Assembly: GCA_009731375.1 (NCBI GenBank)
Contig: BJOX01000046.1
Location: 1 to 53,518 of the forward strand
Reading direction: 5' to 3'
DNA: 53,518 nt
Origin: Paulinella micropora
Taxonomy: Eukaryota > Cercozoa > Imbricatea > Euglyphida
Shown here: piece after piece, positions 1 to 15,842 of the stretch
How positions within the stretch are numbered: position 1 is the stretch's first letter
Layout: every line of letters starts with the position of its first letter
Translations under genes and position numbers: made by a program
Notes under the pieces: generated by a model
The model's input: only the letters and a program-made list of their open reading frames with translations
Database searches by the model: none
What the model was told of the DNA's origin: nothing

Positions 1-236
1 AACCCTAACCCTAACCCTAACCCTAACCCTAACCCTAACCCTAACCCTAACCCTAACTAACCCTAACCCTAACCCTAACCCTAACCCTAACCCTAACCCT
101 AACCCTAACCCTAACCCTAACTCTAACCCTAACTCTAACCCTTACCCTAACCCTAACCCTAACCGTAACACTAATTCTAACCCTAACCCTAACTTCAATT
201 GAGGTGTCTAACCCTAACCCTAACTCTAACCCTGCT
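1..236. repeat. Telomere, (CCCTAA)n
   Basis: Near-perfect AACCCT repeats run from base 1 to about 120. Degenerate units (CTCTAA, CCTTAC, CCGTAA) follow to about 236. The C-rich strand reads away from the end, so base 1 is the chromosome end and the G-rich strand would be TTAGGG. A short non-telomeric linker, CTTCAATTGAGGTGT, interrupts the array at 192-206. Homogeneous distal and degenerate proximal repeats are the usual telomere layout. Confidence 0.97.
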
Positions 237-1010
237 TATTGCTTGTTCATAATATTACAGAAAGCTAATGATATTTCATGGCTGCATTGACAGTGTCCAC
301 ATGCTCCCAGCAAATCCGCATGCCACCTCCGGATCTGATCCGCAGTATCTATCCTTGCTATGCAACCGCCACAATCGGTTCTTCTGTGCGAGAGTTGAGT
401 GCTGATTGATTTTGCACAGCATCACACAAACCTAAGGATATATCATCTCTGCACGGAAAGTGTCCACAAGATCCCAGCTGATCCGCTGGCCACCTGCGGA
501 TCTGATCCGCAGGAGCTACCCTCGCTATGCAACCACCGCCATCGATTATTCTGCTCTGGAGTCGAGTACTCATTGCTTTTTCATAAGATTACACAAACCT
601 AAGGATATATCCTGGCTGCACGGACAGTATCCACAAGCTCCCAGCTGATCCGCTTGCCACCTGCGGATCTGATCCGCAAAAACGACTATCTGATTTCGGA
701 ACAAATAAAATTTGTTCCTGCCAGAGCTGAGTGTTGATCGCTTGTGACTCTCACTAATACAAGTCTTCTGAATATCACTGCAGGATAGTATCCGCAGGTT
801 GTGAGCGGATTTGTTATCTGTCTGCGGATCAGATCCACACTTTCGAATAACATAAAACAGCTTTGAAATTTCCTTGCTTGATTGTTTTTATCAGTGGTAG
901 AGGCTATTCTGATTTTGACTTAATCTTGACTTGAGTTTACTCAGATGTCATTACAAGAATTACTATCCGCAGCCGACCACAGGATTCTTGCGGATGGAGT
1001 AGGTAAACCA
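237..1010. repeat. Subtelomeric satellite, about 167-bp period, 3-4 diverged copies
   Basis: The same block recurs: a T-rich start, ACACAAACCTAAGGATATAT, a TCCACA..CTCCCAGC core, then GATCCGC boxes. The CCAC anchor of the core lies at 297, 464 and 631, exactly 167 bp apart. A fourth, weaker copy has its anchor near 792. The motif CTGCGGATCTGATCCGCAG is itself palindromic. Short frames here (399-648 and the reverse strand) are not shared between copies and are not called as genes. Confidence 0.85.
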
Positions 1011-1018
1011 TATGGTGT

Positions 1019-1143
1019 TTCTAAACCTAACCCTAACTAACACTAACTCTAACCCTAACCCTAACAATCACCGTAACACCAACACTAACCGTAACCCTAA
1101 CCCTTACCTTAACTCAATTGAAGTTAGGGTTAGGGTTAGGGTT
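1019..1143. repeat. Interstitial telomeric repeats, head to head
   Basis: Degenerate CCCTAA repeats (1024-1110) meet TTAGGG repeats of opposite orientation (1121-1143) across the spacer CTCAATTGAAG. This spacer plus telomere motif (1113-1129) is a perfect 17-bp inverted copy of the junction at 187-203 inside the terminal telomere. Confidence 0.9.
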
Positions 1144-1858
1144 ATTTCTAAGTTTTCTTAGACCAAAGTGACACATCCGGTACCATTTAATTACGACTCT
1201 GGAAAAAACCAGTTGATGCACATCTTGCGAATGGTTTCCAACAACCCACAATGGCAGGTCTTTGTTTTTTTGTTAAAAAAACTATGTTGGTAGTCACCGT
1301 AACAATAAACCAACCGGAGGGGGGGGGGGGGGGGNNNNNNNNNNTTAAGTGCCGAAAACTCACACCCCCCCCCCCACCCCACCCCGCATTTCTGCACCTC
1401 TGTCGGAATAAATAATGTTGAGGAAAAGTTGGGAGCTCAGACTCGATGATGATGCTGATGTGATTGTTTTGAAATTCATGCGAATATTTGCAGTAGGGGA
1501 GTGTCCTGAATGCCAAAGTTCCTTGTTTTTTTCCGCACCCCTGTCGGAATAAATCGTGGTTTGTGTGAACAGGAGAAATGTTGGGAGCCCATATGGACAG
1601 GGTGACTAGCACCAAACTCGATCTTGATGATGATACAATTTGTTTGGCACTCACGCAAATGTTTGCGTCAGGGAAGTGTCCTGCAAAAAAATAATAGCTT
1701 GTTTTTTGTGAGTACTTGCCGGTACCTGCGGCAATCGAACGTATCCTGTCGATGGTGAAGAATGGCGGGGGGGGGGGGGGGGGGGCCGGGGCCCCCCCCC
1801 NNNNNNNNNNCTCTGGCGATAAACTCACCGGCTACTCCTAACACCTTTCAGGGATAGT
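1144..1858. other. Diverged tandem duplication, two 10-N gaps, no gene recognised
   Basis: Two related segments start with a GCACCYCTGTCGGAATAAAT motif at about 1393 and 1534. They continue with similar text (TTGGGAGC, GATGATGATG, GCAAATATTTGC-like, AGTGTCCTG). Ns occupy 1335-1344 and 1801-1810, and both gaps touch long G or C runs. Open frames crossing the gaps are not credible genes. Confidence 0.6.
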
Positions 1859-1868
1859 AATAATAATG

Positions 1869-1942
<74 letters not shown>

Positions 1943-1970
1943 CATAATAATCATAATAATCATAATAATC

Positions 1971-2019
<49 letters not shown>

Positions 2020-2035
2020 TAACAATAACAACAAC

Positions 2036-2075
<40 letters not shown>

Positions 2076-2204
2076 GGAACAATAACAACACACATACACA
2101 CTAAACAACATAACACAGCATAACACAACACAATACATCGTCACACACACAAACACACGCACAAACACACGCACAAACACACGATAACAACAACAACAAC
2201 AACA

Positions 2205-2239
<35 letters not shown>

Positions 2240-2278
2240 AACAACAAGAACAACATCAACAGCAACAGCAACAACAGC

Positions 2279-2318
<40 letters not shown>

Positions 2319-2395
2319 CACACGTACACATACACATACACATACACACATACATACATATATACATACACACATACACGCCATACAAAAAAACT
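1859..2395. repeat. Microsatellites (AAT)n then (AAC/ACG)n and (ACAT)n
   Basis: An (AAT/TAA)n block with rare TCA interruptions runs to about 2075. It is followed by ACACA and AACACG-rich sequence, an (ACG)n run near 2208-2238, (AAC)n to about 2315, and ACATAC repeats. Reading frames here are homopolymers of Ile, Tyr or Leu. Confidence 0.95.
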
Positions 2396-3240
<845 letters not shown>

Positions 3241-3248
3241 AAGGAAAC

Positions 3249-3285
<37 letters not shown>

Positions 3286-3317
3286 TAATAATAATAATAA
3301 TAATAATAATAGTAATA

Positions 3318-3368
<51 letters not shown>

Positions 3369-3413
3369 GTAATAATGATGATGATGATGATAATAATAAT
3401 GATAATAATAATG

Positions 3414-3449
<36 letters not shown>

Positions 3450-3489
3450 TTATAATAATAATAATAATAATATTAATAACAATAGTAAC

Positions 3490-3525
<36 letters not shown>
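3241..3525. repeat. (AAT)n microsatellite
   Basis: Almost pure AAT triplets with scattered AGT, GAT and ATT units. Confidence 0.95.
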
Positions 3526-3526
<1 letters not shown>

Positions 3527-3647
3527 CTGAAGAAGAAGAAGAAGAAGAAGAAGAAGAAGAAGAAGAAGAAGAAGAAGAAGAAGAAGAAGAAGAAGAAGAA
3601 GAAGAAGAAGAAGAAGAAGAAGAAGAAGAAGGAAGAAGAAGAAGAAG

Positions 3648-3679
<32 letters not shown>

Positions 3680-4118
3680 AGAAGAAGAAGAAAAAGAAGC
3701 AGAAGCAGAAGCAGAAGCAGAAGCAGAAGAAGAAGAAGAAGAAGAAGAAGAAGAAGAAGAAGAAGAAGAGGAAGAGGAAGAGGAAGAGGAAGAGGAAGAG
3801 GGAGAGGAAGAGGGAGAGGAAGAGGGAGAGGAGGAGGGAGAGAGAGGAAGAGGAAGAGGAAGAGGAAGAGGAAGAAGAAGAAGAAGAAGAAGAAGAAGAA
3901 GAAGAAGAAGAAGAAGAAAAGAAGAAGAAGAGGAAGAAAAAGAGGAAGAGGAAGAGGAAGAGGAAGAGGAAGAGGAAGAGGAAGAGGAAGAGGAAGAGGA
4001 AGAAGAAGAAGAAGAAGAAGAAGAAGAAGAAGAAGAAGAAGAAGAAGAAGAAAAAGAAGAAAAAGAAGAAGAGGAAGAAGAGGAAGAAGAGGAAGAAGAG
4101 GAAGAAGAGGAAGAAGAG

Positions 4119-4150
<32 letters not shown>

Positions 4151-4195
4151 AGAAGAAGAAGACACGAAGAAGAAGAAGAAGAAGAAGAAGAAGAA

Positions 4196-4240
<45 letters not shown>

Positions 4241-4729
4241 AGGAAAGAAGGAAAGAAGGAAGGAAGGAAGGAAGGAAAGAAGAAGAAGAAGAAGGAGAAG
4301 AAGAAGAAGAAGAAGAAGAAGAAGAAGAAGAAGAAGAAGAAGAAGAAAGCGGAGGAGGGGAAGAAAGAGGAGGAGGAGGAGGAGAAGGAGGAGGAGGAGG
4401 AGGAGGAGGAGAAGAAGTAGAAGAAGAAGAAGGAGAAGAAGAAGAAGGAGAAGAAGAAGAAGAAGAAGAAGAAGAAGAAGAAGAAGAAGAAGAAGAAGAA
4501 GAAGAAGAAGAAGAACAACAACAACAACAACCACAACAACCACAACAACAACAAGAAGAACAAGAAGAACAAGAAGAACAAGAAGAACAAGAAGAACAAG
4601 AAGAACAAGAAGAACAAGAAGAACAAGAACAACAAGAACAACAAGAACAAGAAGAACAAGAAGAACAAGAACAAGAAGAACAAGAAGAACAAGAACAAGA
4701 AGAACAAGCACAAGTACAAGTACAAGCAC

Positions 4730-4768
<39 letters not shown>

Positions 4769-4924
4769 GAAGAAGAAAAAGAAGAAGAAGAAGAAGAAGA
4801 AGAAGAAGAAGAAGAAAAAGACGAAGACGAAGACGAAGAAGAAGAAGAAGAAGAAGAAGAAGAAGAAGAAGAAGAAGAAGAAGAAGAAGAAGAAGAAGAA
4901 GAAGAAGAAGAAGAAGAAGAAGAA
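3526..4924 (+). repeat. 1.4-kb (GAA/GGA)n homopurine tract
   Basis: The + strand is almost entirely A and G for about 1.4 kb. It is built from GAA triplets with sub-blocks of GAAGAG hexamers, GAAA and GGAA tetramers, GAGGAG runs, and AACAAGAAGAAC near 4540-4710. CAC or CAA units are the only pyrimidine breaks. Long frames of Glu/Lys/Arg on + or Phe/Ser/Leu on - are artefacts of composition. Mirror-symmetric purine tracts of this kind can form triplex DNA. Confidence 0.95.
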
Positions 4925-5175
4925 ATATATTCTTTTGTATTATGTACGTGTGTGTATGCATAGTTTGTATAAATATGAATATACCGCTAGTAGGCGCGGG
5001 CCGATATGACAGGCCAGCCAGCACCCTCCAGGAAGCTAGTTTCCGGATTGCTTCCGGGAGCGCACCCCATCAGATGAACCGCCGACCGGTGAATAATGAC
5101 CATCATGGGAAAGCCTTGCCTGCATACAGCGCACCACTGCAAACTGGAGGCCCAGCGACTCACTACTACTACTAA
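4925..5175. other. Short unique island, nothing recognised
   Basis: GC-richer unique sequence between the purine tract and the next microsatellite. One 77-codon frame (4942-5175, +) is open, but it shows no motif, signal or splice pattern that supports a gene. Confidence 0.4.
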
Positions 5176-5369
5176 CTTATCTGCCTACGTATATACGGAC
5201 CTGTAGTATGTACTTATGCGTCTATCTGCCTCCCTTTCTTGGCACCCACTTATCTATATATCTATCTATTTATTCATGATCCTACCTACTTACCTACCTA
5301 CCTACCTACCTACTTCTCAATTTAAGTTAGGGTTCGGGTAAACCACCCCCCCTCCTCTCTCTCTCTCTC

Positions 5370-5400
<31 letters not shown>

Positions 5401-5519
5401 ATATCTATCTATCTATCTATCTATCTATCTCTTTCTTTCTTTCTTTCTACTATCTACCTATCTACTTGCCTGTCTGCCTGCTACCTACCTACCTACCTAC
5501 CTACCTATCTATCTATCTG

Positions 5520-5559
<40 letters not shown>

Positions 5560-5776
5560 CCTACCTACTTACTTACCTATCTATTTATCTATCTATCTAT
5601 CTATCTATCTATCTCTTCGCCTTTCTACTTACTTACCGCCTGCCTGCCTATTTATCTGTTTATTCATCCATGCATCCGTCTACCTATCTATCCTATCTTA
5701 TCCATCTATCTATCTATCTATCTATCTTTCTATCTATCTATCTATCTATCGATCCATCTATCTCTCTATCTATCTC

Positions 5777-5808
<32 letters not shown>

Positions 5809-5857
5809 CCTACCTACCTATCTGTATGTCTGTCTATCCATCTTCTATCTATCTATC

Positions 5858-5897
<40 letters not shown>

Positions 5898-5965
5898 CCT
5901 ATATAGGGATACATCCTTCCTCCTACCTACCTATCTGCCTACCTTTCTATCTACGTTTTTGTCCA
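5176..5965. repeat. (CTAC/CTAT)n microsatellite with an embedded telomere junction motif
   Basis: Tetranucleotide CTAC, TATC and TTTC repeats with (TA)n and (CT)n patches. CTCAATTTAAGTTAGGG at 5316-5332 differs by one base from the inverted telomere junction at 1113-1129 and is followed by TTCGGG. Confidence 0.9.
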
Positions 5966-6720
5966 CTTATCTGTCCATCACTCGCTCGCTCGCTGACCTA
6001 GCCCGTTGCCGGGCGGTCATTTGCCGCAGCGGGCCAGCAGCACAGCAAGGCCAAAGGTAGGCTGGCATCACCCTACAGAGACGCATGCTTCGTGCCCTTC
6101 CATTGACGACCACGTCGATAACATTAATTACGATAGCAGTGGTATTAAACTGATGCTGATGCCTCACCCAGCAGCAAAAACAAGCCAGCATGGTGCAGTA
6201 GAAAGATTGCGTGCCGGCGCCAGTAAGAGCCAAGCGCAGAACAGAGGGGGAAAAAGAGAATAGATAAGGCGTGGAGACTGGCCTGACGATGCTGTCGGTG
6301 GGTAAAAATAGATGGCAAGGAGCTGTGGCGGGTGGCTGGGCGAGCGGGCCAGACCAGAGCAGGAGCCAGAGCAACAGCGCCAGCACCAGGAGCACCACGT
6401 CCAGTATCACGAAGAAAGGGAAGGCGCAGCGGAACAGACAAAAGCCCACGCCGTCTGCGAAGCTGCGACCAAGGATCTAGTGAAGGAGAGGGTGGTCGCA
6501 AGGCATGCGGCAAGACAGAGCAGGGGCGCACCTGGACTCGCTGCTGGGCGTCCATTGAGGAGAGGGTCTTGATGGTGTACATGAGACTGTCCACATACAT
6601 GGGCTCTCCCCAGGGCAGACAGCTTTGTCCCACGTGGTCCTGTAAGAGAGCAGGAAATGACTCACTGATCGCAAACCACGCCAGCACAACAAAGCAAGAG
6701 AGCCCAGAAAATCAACCAGA
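5966..6720. other. Unique island with possible exon remnants on the minus strand
   Basis: Non-repetitive, GC-rich sequence. The only gene-like signals are on the minus strand: an exon-like block at 6639-6532 (listed separately) and, further along, a frame near 6430-6350 that encodes a strongly hydrophobic stretch after a CTTCGCAG acceptor-like site. The reading phases of the two blocks do not join cleanly, so no full gene model is offered. Confidence 0.35.
6532..6639 (-). pseudogene. Possible 36-codon exon of an unrecognised protein
   Basis: On the minus strand a pyrimidine-rich TGCTCTCTTACAG acceptor precedes 108 nt, exactly 36 codons, ending CCAG before GTGCGC, a possible donor. The peptide contains PWGEPMYVDSLMYTIKTLSS. 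This loosely recalls channel pore helices, but no GYG-type filter is present. The upstream frame also reads open through the acceptor. Treat it as a weak exon prediction or a gene relic stranded among microsatellites. Confidence 0.25.
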
Positions 6721-6905
6721 AGTAAATGACAAAATGAAATAATGAAATAAATTCATGAAATCAATACATGAAATCAATACATGAAATAGATACATGAAAT
6801 AAATACATGAAATAAATACATGAAATAATAAATAAATCAAATAAATAAATAAAATAAATAAATAAAATAAATGAATGAAAAAAAAGTAAAAAAACAAGCA
6901 ATGGA
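6721..6905. repeat. (GAAATAAATACAT)n-like AT-rich repeat
   Basis: Short ATGAAATAAATAC and AAATAAATAAAT units grade from unique sequence into the pentanucleotide array that follows. Confidence 0.8.
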
Positions 6906-7788
6906 TGCATATATGATATGATATGATATGATATGATATGATATGATATGATATGATATGACATGATATGATATGATATGATATGATATGATATGATATG
7001 ATATGATATGATATGATATGATATGATATGATAGGATAGGATAGGATAGGATAGGATAGGATAGGATAGGATAGGATAGGATACGATACGATACGATACG
7101 ATACGATACATTACATTACGATATTACGATACGATACATTACGATACGATACATTCGATACGGTACGGTACGGTATGGTATGGTATGGTATGGTATGGTA
7201 TGGTATGGTATGGCATGGCATGGTATGGTATGGTATGGTATGGTATGGTATGGTATGGTATGGTATGGTATGGTATGGTATGGTATGGTGTGGTGTGACA
7301 TGACATGACATGACATGACATGACATGACATGATATGATATGATATGATATGATATGATATGATATGATATGATATGATATGATATGATATGATATGATA
7401 TGATATGATATGATATGATATGATATATGATATATGATATGATATGATATGATATGATATGATATGATATGATATGATATGATATGATATAATATGATAT
7501 GATATATGATATGATATGATATGATATGATGTGATGTGATGTGATGTGATATGTGATATGATATGATATGATATGATATGATATGATATGATATGATATG
7601 ATATGATGTGATATGATATGATATGATATGATACGATATGATATGATATGATATGATATGATATGATATGATATGATATGATATGATATGATATGATATG
7701 GTATGGTATGATATGATATGATATGATATGATATGATATGATATGATATGATATGATATGATATGTGATATGATATGATATGATATGA
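6906..7788. repeat. 880-bp pentanucleotide array (GATAT)n with variant blocks
   Basis: The 5-bp unit is ATGAT/GATAT, with homogeneous blocks of variants: AGGAT (about 7032-7082), ACGAT (7083-7110), GGTAT (7163-7288), GACAT (7296-7330), and GATGT (about 7528-7548). Occasional 2-bp insertions (ATATATG) shift phase. All reading frames are Tyr/His/Ile/Ser repeats. Confidence 0.97.
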
Positions 7789-7908
7789 ACATACAAGGCA
7801 GATGTACTGATATACAGATAGACAGACAGATGGACATATAAACAGATTAGATAGACAGATAGATAGAGATAGGATTATATATATATATACATATATATAT
7901 ATATAGAA

Positions 7909-7945
<37 letters not shown>

Positions 7946-7980
7946 GATAGAGATAGAGATAGAGATAGAGATAGAGATAG

Positions 7981-8067
<87 letters not shown>

Positions 8068-8160
8068 CCAAGGAAACGAGGAGAGGGGCAAGAGAGAAAA
8101 GGAAAGCAACCCCCACCCACCCAGCCCCCCCCCCCGGGGGGGGAAGGGGGGGGGGGGGGG
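7789..8160. repeat. (GATA)n, (GAGATA)n and a G-run next to a gap
   Basis: GAGATA hexamers (about 7928-7985) grade into GATA tetramers (to 8066). A short unique stretch follows, then C and G homopolymers from about 8124 to the gap edge. Confidence 0.95.
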
Positions 8161-8918
8161 NNNNNNNNNNNNNNNNNNNNNNNNNNNNNNNNNNNNNNNN
8201 NNNNNNNNNNNNNNNNNNNNNNNNNNNNNNNNNNNNNNNNNNNNNNNNNNNNNNNNNNNNNNNNNNNNNNNNNNNNNNNNNNNNNNNNNNNNNNNNNNNN
8301 NNNNNNNNNNNNNNNNNNNNNNNNNNNNNNNNNNNNNNNNNNNNNNNNNNNNNNNNNNNNNNNNNNNNNNNNNNNNNNNNNNNNNNNNNNNNNNNNNNNN
8401 NNNNNNNNNNNNNNNNNNNNNNNNNNNNNNNNNNNNNNNNNNNNNNNNNNNNNNNNNNNNNNNNNNNNNNNNNNNNNNNNNNNNNNNNNNNNNNNNNNNN
8501 NNNNNNNNNNNNNNNNNNNNNNNNNNNNNNNNNNNNNNNNNNNNNNNNNNNNNNNNNNNNNNNNNNNNNNNNNNNNNNNNNNNNNNNNNNNNNNNNNNNN
8601 NNNNNNNNNNNNNNNNNNNNNNNNNNNNNNNNNNNNNNNNNNNNNNNNNNNNNNNNNNNNNNNNNNNNNNNNNNNNNNNNNNNNNNNNNNNNNNNNNNNN
8701 NNNNNNNNNNNNNNNNNNNNNNNNNNNNNNNNNNNNNNNNNNNNNNNNNNNNNNNNNNNNNNNNNNNNNNNNNNNNNNNNNNNNNNNNNNNNNNNNNNNN
8801 NNNNNNNNNNNNNNNNNNNNNNNNNNNNNNNNNNNNNNNNNNNNNNNNNNNNNNNNNNNNNNNNNNNNNNNNNNNNNNNNNNNNNNNNNNNNNNNNNNNN
8901 NNNNNNNNNNNNNNNNNN
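8161..8918. other. Assembly gap, 758 N
   Basis: Unresolved bases. The left edge is a long G homopolymer; the right edge is unique sequence. Confidence 1.
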
Positions 8919-8935
8919 GGCGTTGAAAAGGATAA

Positions 8936-9173
8936 GGGAGTGCAAGAAGAAGAAGATGAAGAAGAAGAAGAAGAAGAAGAAGAAGAAGAAGAAGAAGAAG
9001 AAGAAGAAGAAGAAAAAGAAGAAGAAGAAGAAGAAGAAGAAGAAGAAGAAGAAGAAGAAGAAAAGAAAAAGAAAAGAAAAGAAAAGAAAAGAAAAGAAAA
9101 GAAAAGAAAAAAAATCAATTAGCACAAAGGACCTTCACATCCTGCGACTGTGCAAACGTACCTAGACAACAGC

Positions 9174-9223
<50 letters not shown>

Positions 9224-9425
9224 CGACAACGACAACAATAATAACAACCACGACGACGATACGAGAACAACAACGACAACGACAACAACAGCGACAACGA
9301 CAACAACAACTACAAGGACAACAACGACAACAACAACGACAACAACAACGACAACAACAACGACAACAACAACGACAACAACAACGACAACAACAACGAC
9401 AACAACAACAACAACAACAGAAGCA
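8936..9425. repeat. (GAA)n, (AAAAG)n and (CAA/CGACAA)n microsatellites
   Basis: GAA triplets to about 9060 become AAAAG pentamers to about 9115. A 50-bp unique spacer follows, then CAA triplets with regular CGACAACAACAA 12-mers at 9310-9410. Confidence 0.95.
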
Positions 9426-9516
9426 ACAAAAGTTACACAAGATTTTCAGGAATCTTTGAATTAACAGTTTTCCCCTCGCTCTCTCCTGGTCTTCGCGGTA
9501 TTTATTCGTTGCATTT

Positions 9517-9552
<36 letters not shown>

Positions 9553-9790
9553 TCGTTTTGTTTGCTTGTTTTTTTTGTTTTTTTTTCTAATTTACTTAAT
9601 TCTGACACTATGGAATCCTGGTTGTTGGTGCAATGACCGGCTGCCCCAGGCTCATCCTTTTTCATGGCCCGGTCCTACACCCAATACCTGAACCGAAAAA
9701 CAAAAAATTACAAATATATGCATGGAAGCATAAAAAATTTATACGTGAATACAAACAGACATGCTTTACTGTAGACCTAGATACAAGTAT
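9426..9790. other. Unique spacer with a (TTTC)n tract, no gene seen
   Basis: It contains about 45 bp of TTTC repeats (9509-9553) and otherwise unrecognised sequence. Confidence 0.5.
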
Positions 9791-9977
9791 GCATGCACAA
9801 ATAAATACACACATACATACACACACGCACACATACATACATGCATACATTACATACATACATAGAATCATGGATCCATGCATACATACATACATACATA
9901 TGTACATGCATACATACACACACACACACACACTCACGCGCGCGCACACACACATACGCACACGCACACACACACAA

Positions 9978-10026
<49 letters not shown>

Positions 10027-10878
10027 CATATATATATATGTATATATATGTATGTGTGTATGTTTGTATATATATATATATATAATATTAGAAATATACA
10101 TATGTCCATATTATAATGTACATACATACATACATACATACATACTTACTTACTTACTTACTTACATACATACATACATACATTCATACATACATACATA
10201 CATACATACGTACGTACTTACATACATACATGCATACATGCATGCATGTATACCTACATACATACATACATACATACGTACATACATGCATTCATACATG
10301 CATACATGCATACATGCATACATGCATGCATACATACATACATACATACATATATACATACATACATTCACACACACACATACACACATACATACATACA
10401 TACATACATACATACACACATACATAATACTTACACATACTTACATACATACTTACATACATACTTACATACATACTTACATACACTTACATACATACTT
10501 ACATACATACATGCATACATACATGCATACATACATGAATCAGTCCATATTATATAATATACATACATACATACATACATACATACATACATACATACTT
10601 ACTTACTTACTTACTTACTCACTTACTTACTTACTTACTTACATACATACATACATACATACATACATGCATGCATACATACATACCTACATACATACAT
10701 ACATACATACATACACACACATACATACATACATACATACATACATACATGCATATATGCATACCTGCATACATGCATACATGCATGCATACATACATAC
10801 ATACATACATACATACATACATACATGCATACATACATGCATGCATACATATATACATAGATACGTACATACATACAT

Positions 10879-10917
<39 letters not shown>

Positions 10918-12250
10918 CGTACACTCGCACACACACATACACACATACATACATACATACATACGTACATACATACATACATACATACATACATACATAC
11001 ATACGTACGTACGTAACGTAACGTACGGTTACGTACGTACGAACGCACGTACGGTTACGTACGTTACGTACGTTACGTACGTTACGTTCGTACGTACGTT
11101 ACGTACGTACGCACGTACGTACGTACGTACGACGTACGTACATACACACATACATACATACATTACATTACATTACATTACATTACATTACATACATACA
11201 TACATACATACATTACATTACATTACATTACATTACATACATGCATACATACATACATACATACATACATACGTACGTACGTACGTTACGTACGTTACGT
11301 ACGTACGTACGTACGTACGTACGTACGTACGTACATACATACATTACATACCTTACATACATTACATACAACTCATACATACATACATACATACATACAT
11401 ACATACATACATACATACAGTACATTACATTACATTACATTACATTACATTACATACATACATACATACATGCATGCATGCATACATACATACATACATG
11501 CATACATACATACATATGTACAATGTACATACATACATATACATACATACATATACATACATACATACATATACATACATACATACATACATACATACAT
11601 ACGTACGCACGTACGTACGTACGTACGTACATACATACATACATATTTACATTACATTACATTACATTACATTACATTAATACATACATACATACATACA
11701 TAAATACATACATACATACATTACATTACATTACATTACATTACATTACATTACATTACATTTACATTACATTTACATTACATTACATTACATACATACA
11801 TACATACATACATGCATACATACGTACGTACGTTACGTACGTTACGTATGTACGTACGTACGTGCGTACGTACGTTACATACATTACATTCATTACAATA
11901 CATTACAATACATTACATTACATTACATTACATTACATTACATACATACATACATACATACATGCATACATACATACATACATACATGCATGCATGCATG
12001 CATGCATGCATGCATACACACACATACACATACATACATACATACATACATACATACATACATACATACATACACATACATACATACATACATGCATGCA
12101 TACATACATACATACATACATACATACATACATACATAACATATGTACACACAATAAACACGCATGCATACATAACATACATACATACATATGTACATAC
12201 ACATACATACATGAATTCATGAATGCGTTCATGCGTATATGCATACGTGC
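9791..12250. repeat. 2.5-kb (ACAT)n array with ACGT-rich and (ATTAC)n blocks
   Basis: The base unit is ACAT. Variant blocks include (ACTT)n at 10145-10165 and 10598-10640, (CA)n runs, (GTAC)n from 11003 to about 11140, at 11270-11335 and at 11820-11870, and (ATTAC)n pentamers at several points between 11161 and 11935. A 600-codon frame on + (9878-11680) is Thr/Tyr/Ile/His repeat and is not a gene. Confidence 0.97.
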
Positions 12251-12523
12251 ATACATGTAAGCAAGTACTTAAGCAAACAGAAAATGGAATAGACGTACAA
12301 TTATGGCCTAGGTTGCAGCCTTATTCCTGTAGCAAAAAAGGGTTGAGTTTACTTCAGCCACAAATGTGACAGTTTCGCCCGTATCGTTCTTTATTTGACC
12401 CAAAGTTCTGGTTTCAAGTTCATTTCCACATCCATTATTGAGTACTTGCAGGTGCGCCAAAATATTATAGTATACAACAAAGCTAGACACTGGTCTTGCT
12501 TTTCTTCTCTTTTTACTAAAGCG
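12251..12523. other. Short unique spacer
   Basis: No recognised feature. A 60-codon frame on the minus strand has no support. Confidence 0.4.
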
Positions 12524-15310
<2,787 letters not shown>

Positions 15311-15842
15311 AGGGAGATGAAGGAGGAGGAGAAACTCGAGATGAAGGAGGAGGAGAAACTCGCCGTGGCCAATCAGAAAACAGTCCGAGCAACAGGTTAG
15401 ATGCTCACGTGAAAAACTACTTTTATAGCATGGGGCTAGCAACCAGTCAGTCACAAGCGCTGGAGGCCGAAAGGAAGATGTCTTGATACCTTCAGAGTCA
15501 GACACAGGCGTGGACTCACATTCTAGCATTCATTCAAGTGGCAAGAGTCCCACCTCCGGGCCCACCTTGTGAACCTAGAGCTGTGAGGCCGACGCAAAAA
15601 GAAACAGGAAAAACAAGATAGTGATCATGATGGTTAGGCCCTACCGAATGACTTAAGAAAGGGTAGGCTGCGAGAAAAGGATCACCCCCTAGCACACTTG
15701 CTGGGCCACAGAAGAAGTCGGGTTGCGGGTGACAAGGTCCGCGGGAGAAGAGGGGGAGTAGGATGTGACACATAGGTCACGATAGGTACAAGGCCGAAAT
15801 GAGGCGGGGAAGGAGAGAGAAGGAAAGAGAACGATAGAAAGG
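15311..15842. other. Unique sequence, no gene recognised
   Basis: It contains a short AAACTCG/GGAGGAGGAG near-duplication (15320-15362). Open frames on the minus strand have no motif support. It may be the 3' flank of the LINE-like relic to its right. Confidence 0.35.

Noticed and set aside
7111-8109. 332-codon frame rich in Tyr, His, Ile, Ser
   Set aside because: Pentanucleotide and GATA repeats; no coding signature.
9878-11680. 600-codon open frame
   Set aside because: Translation of ACAT and GTAC repeats into Thr/Tyr/Ile/His, with matching frames on the other strand.
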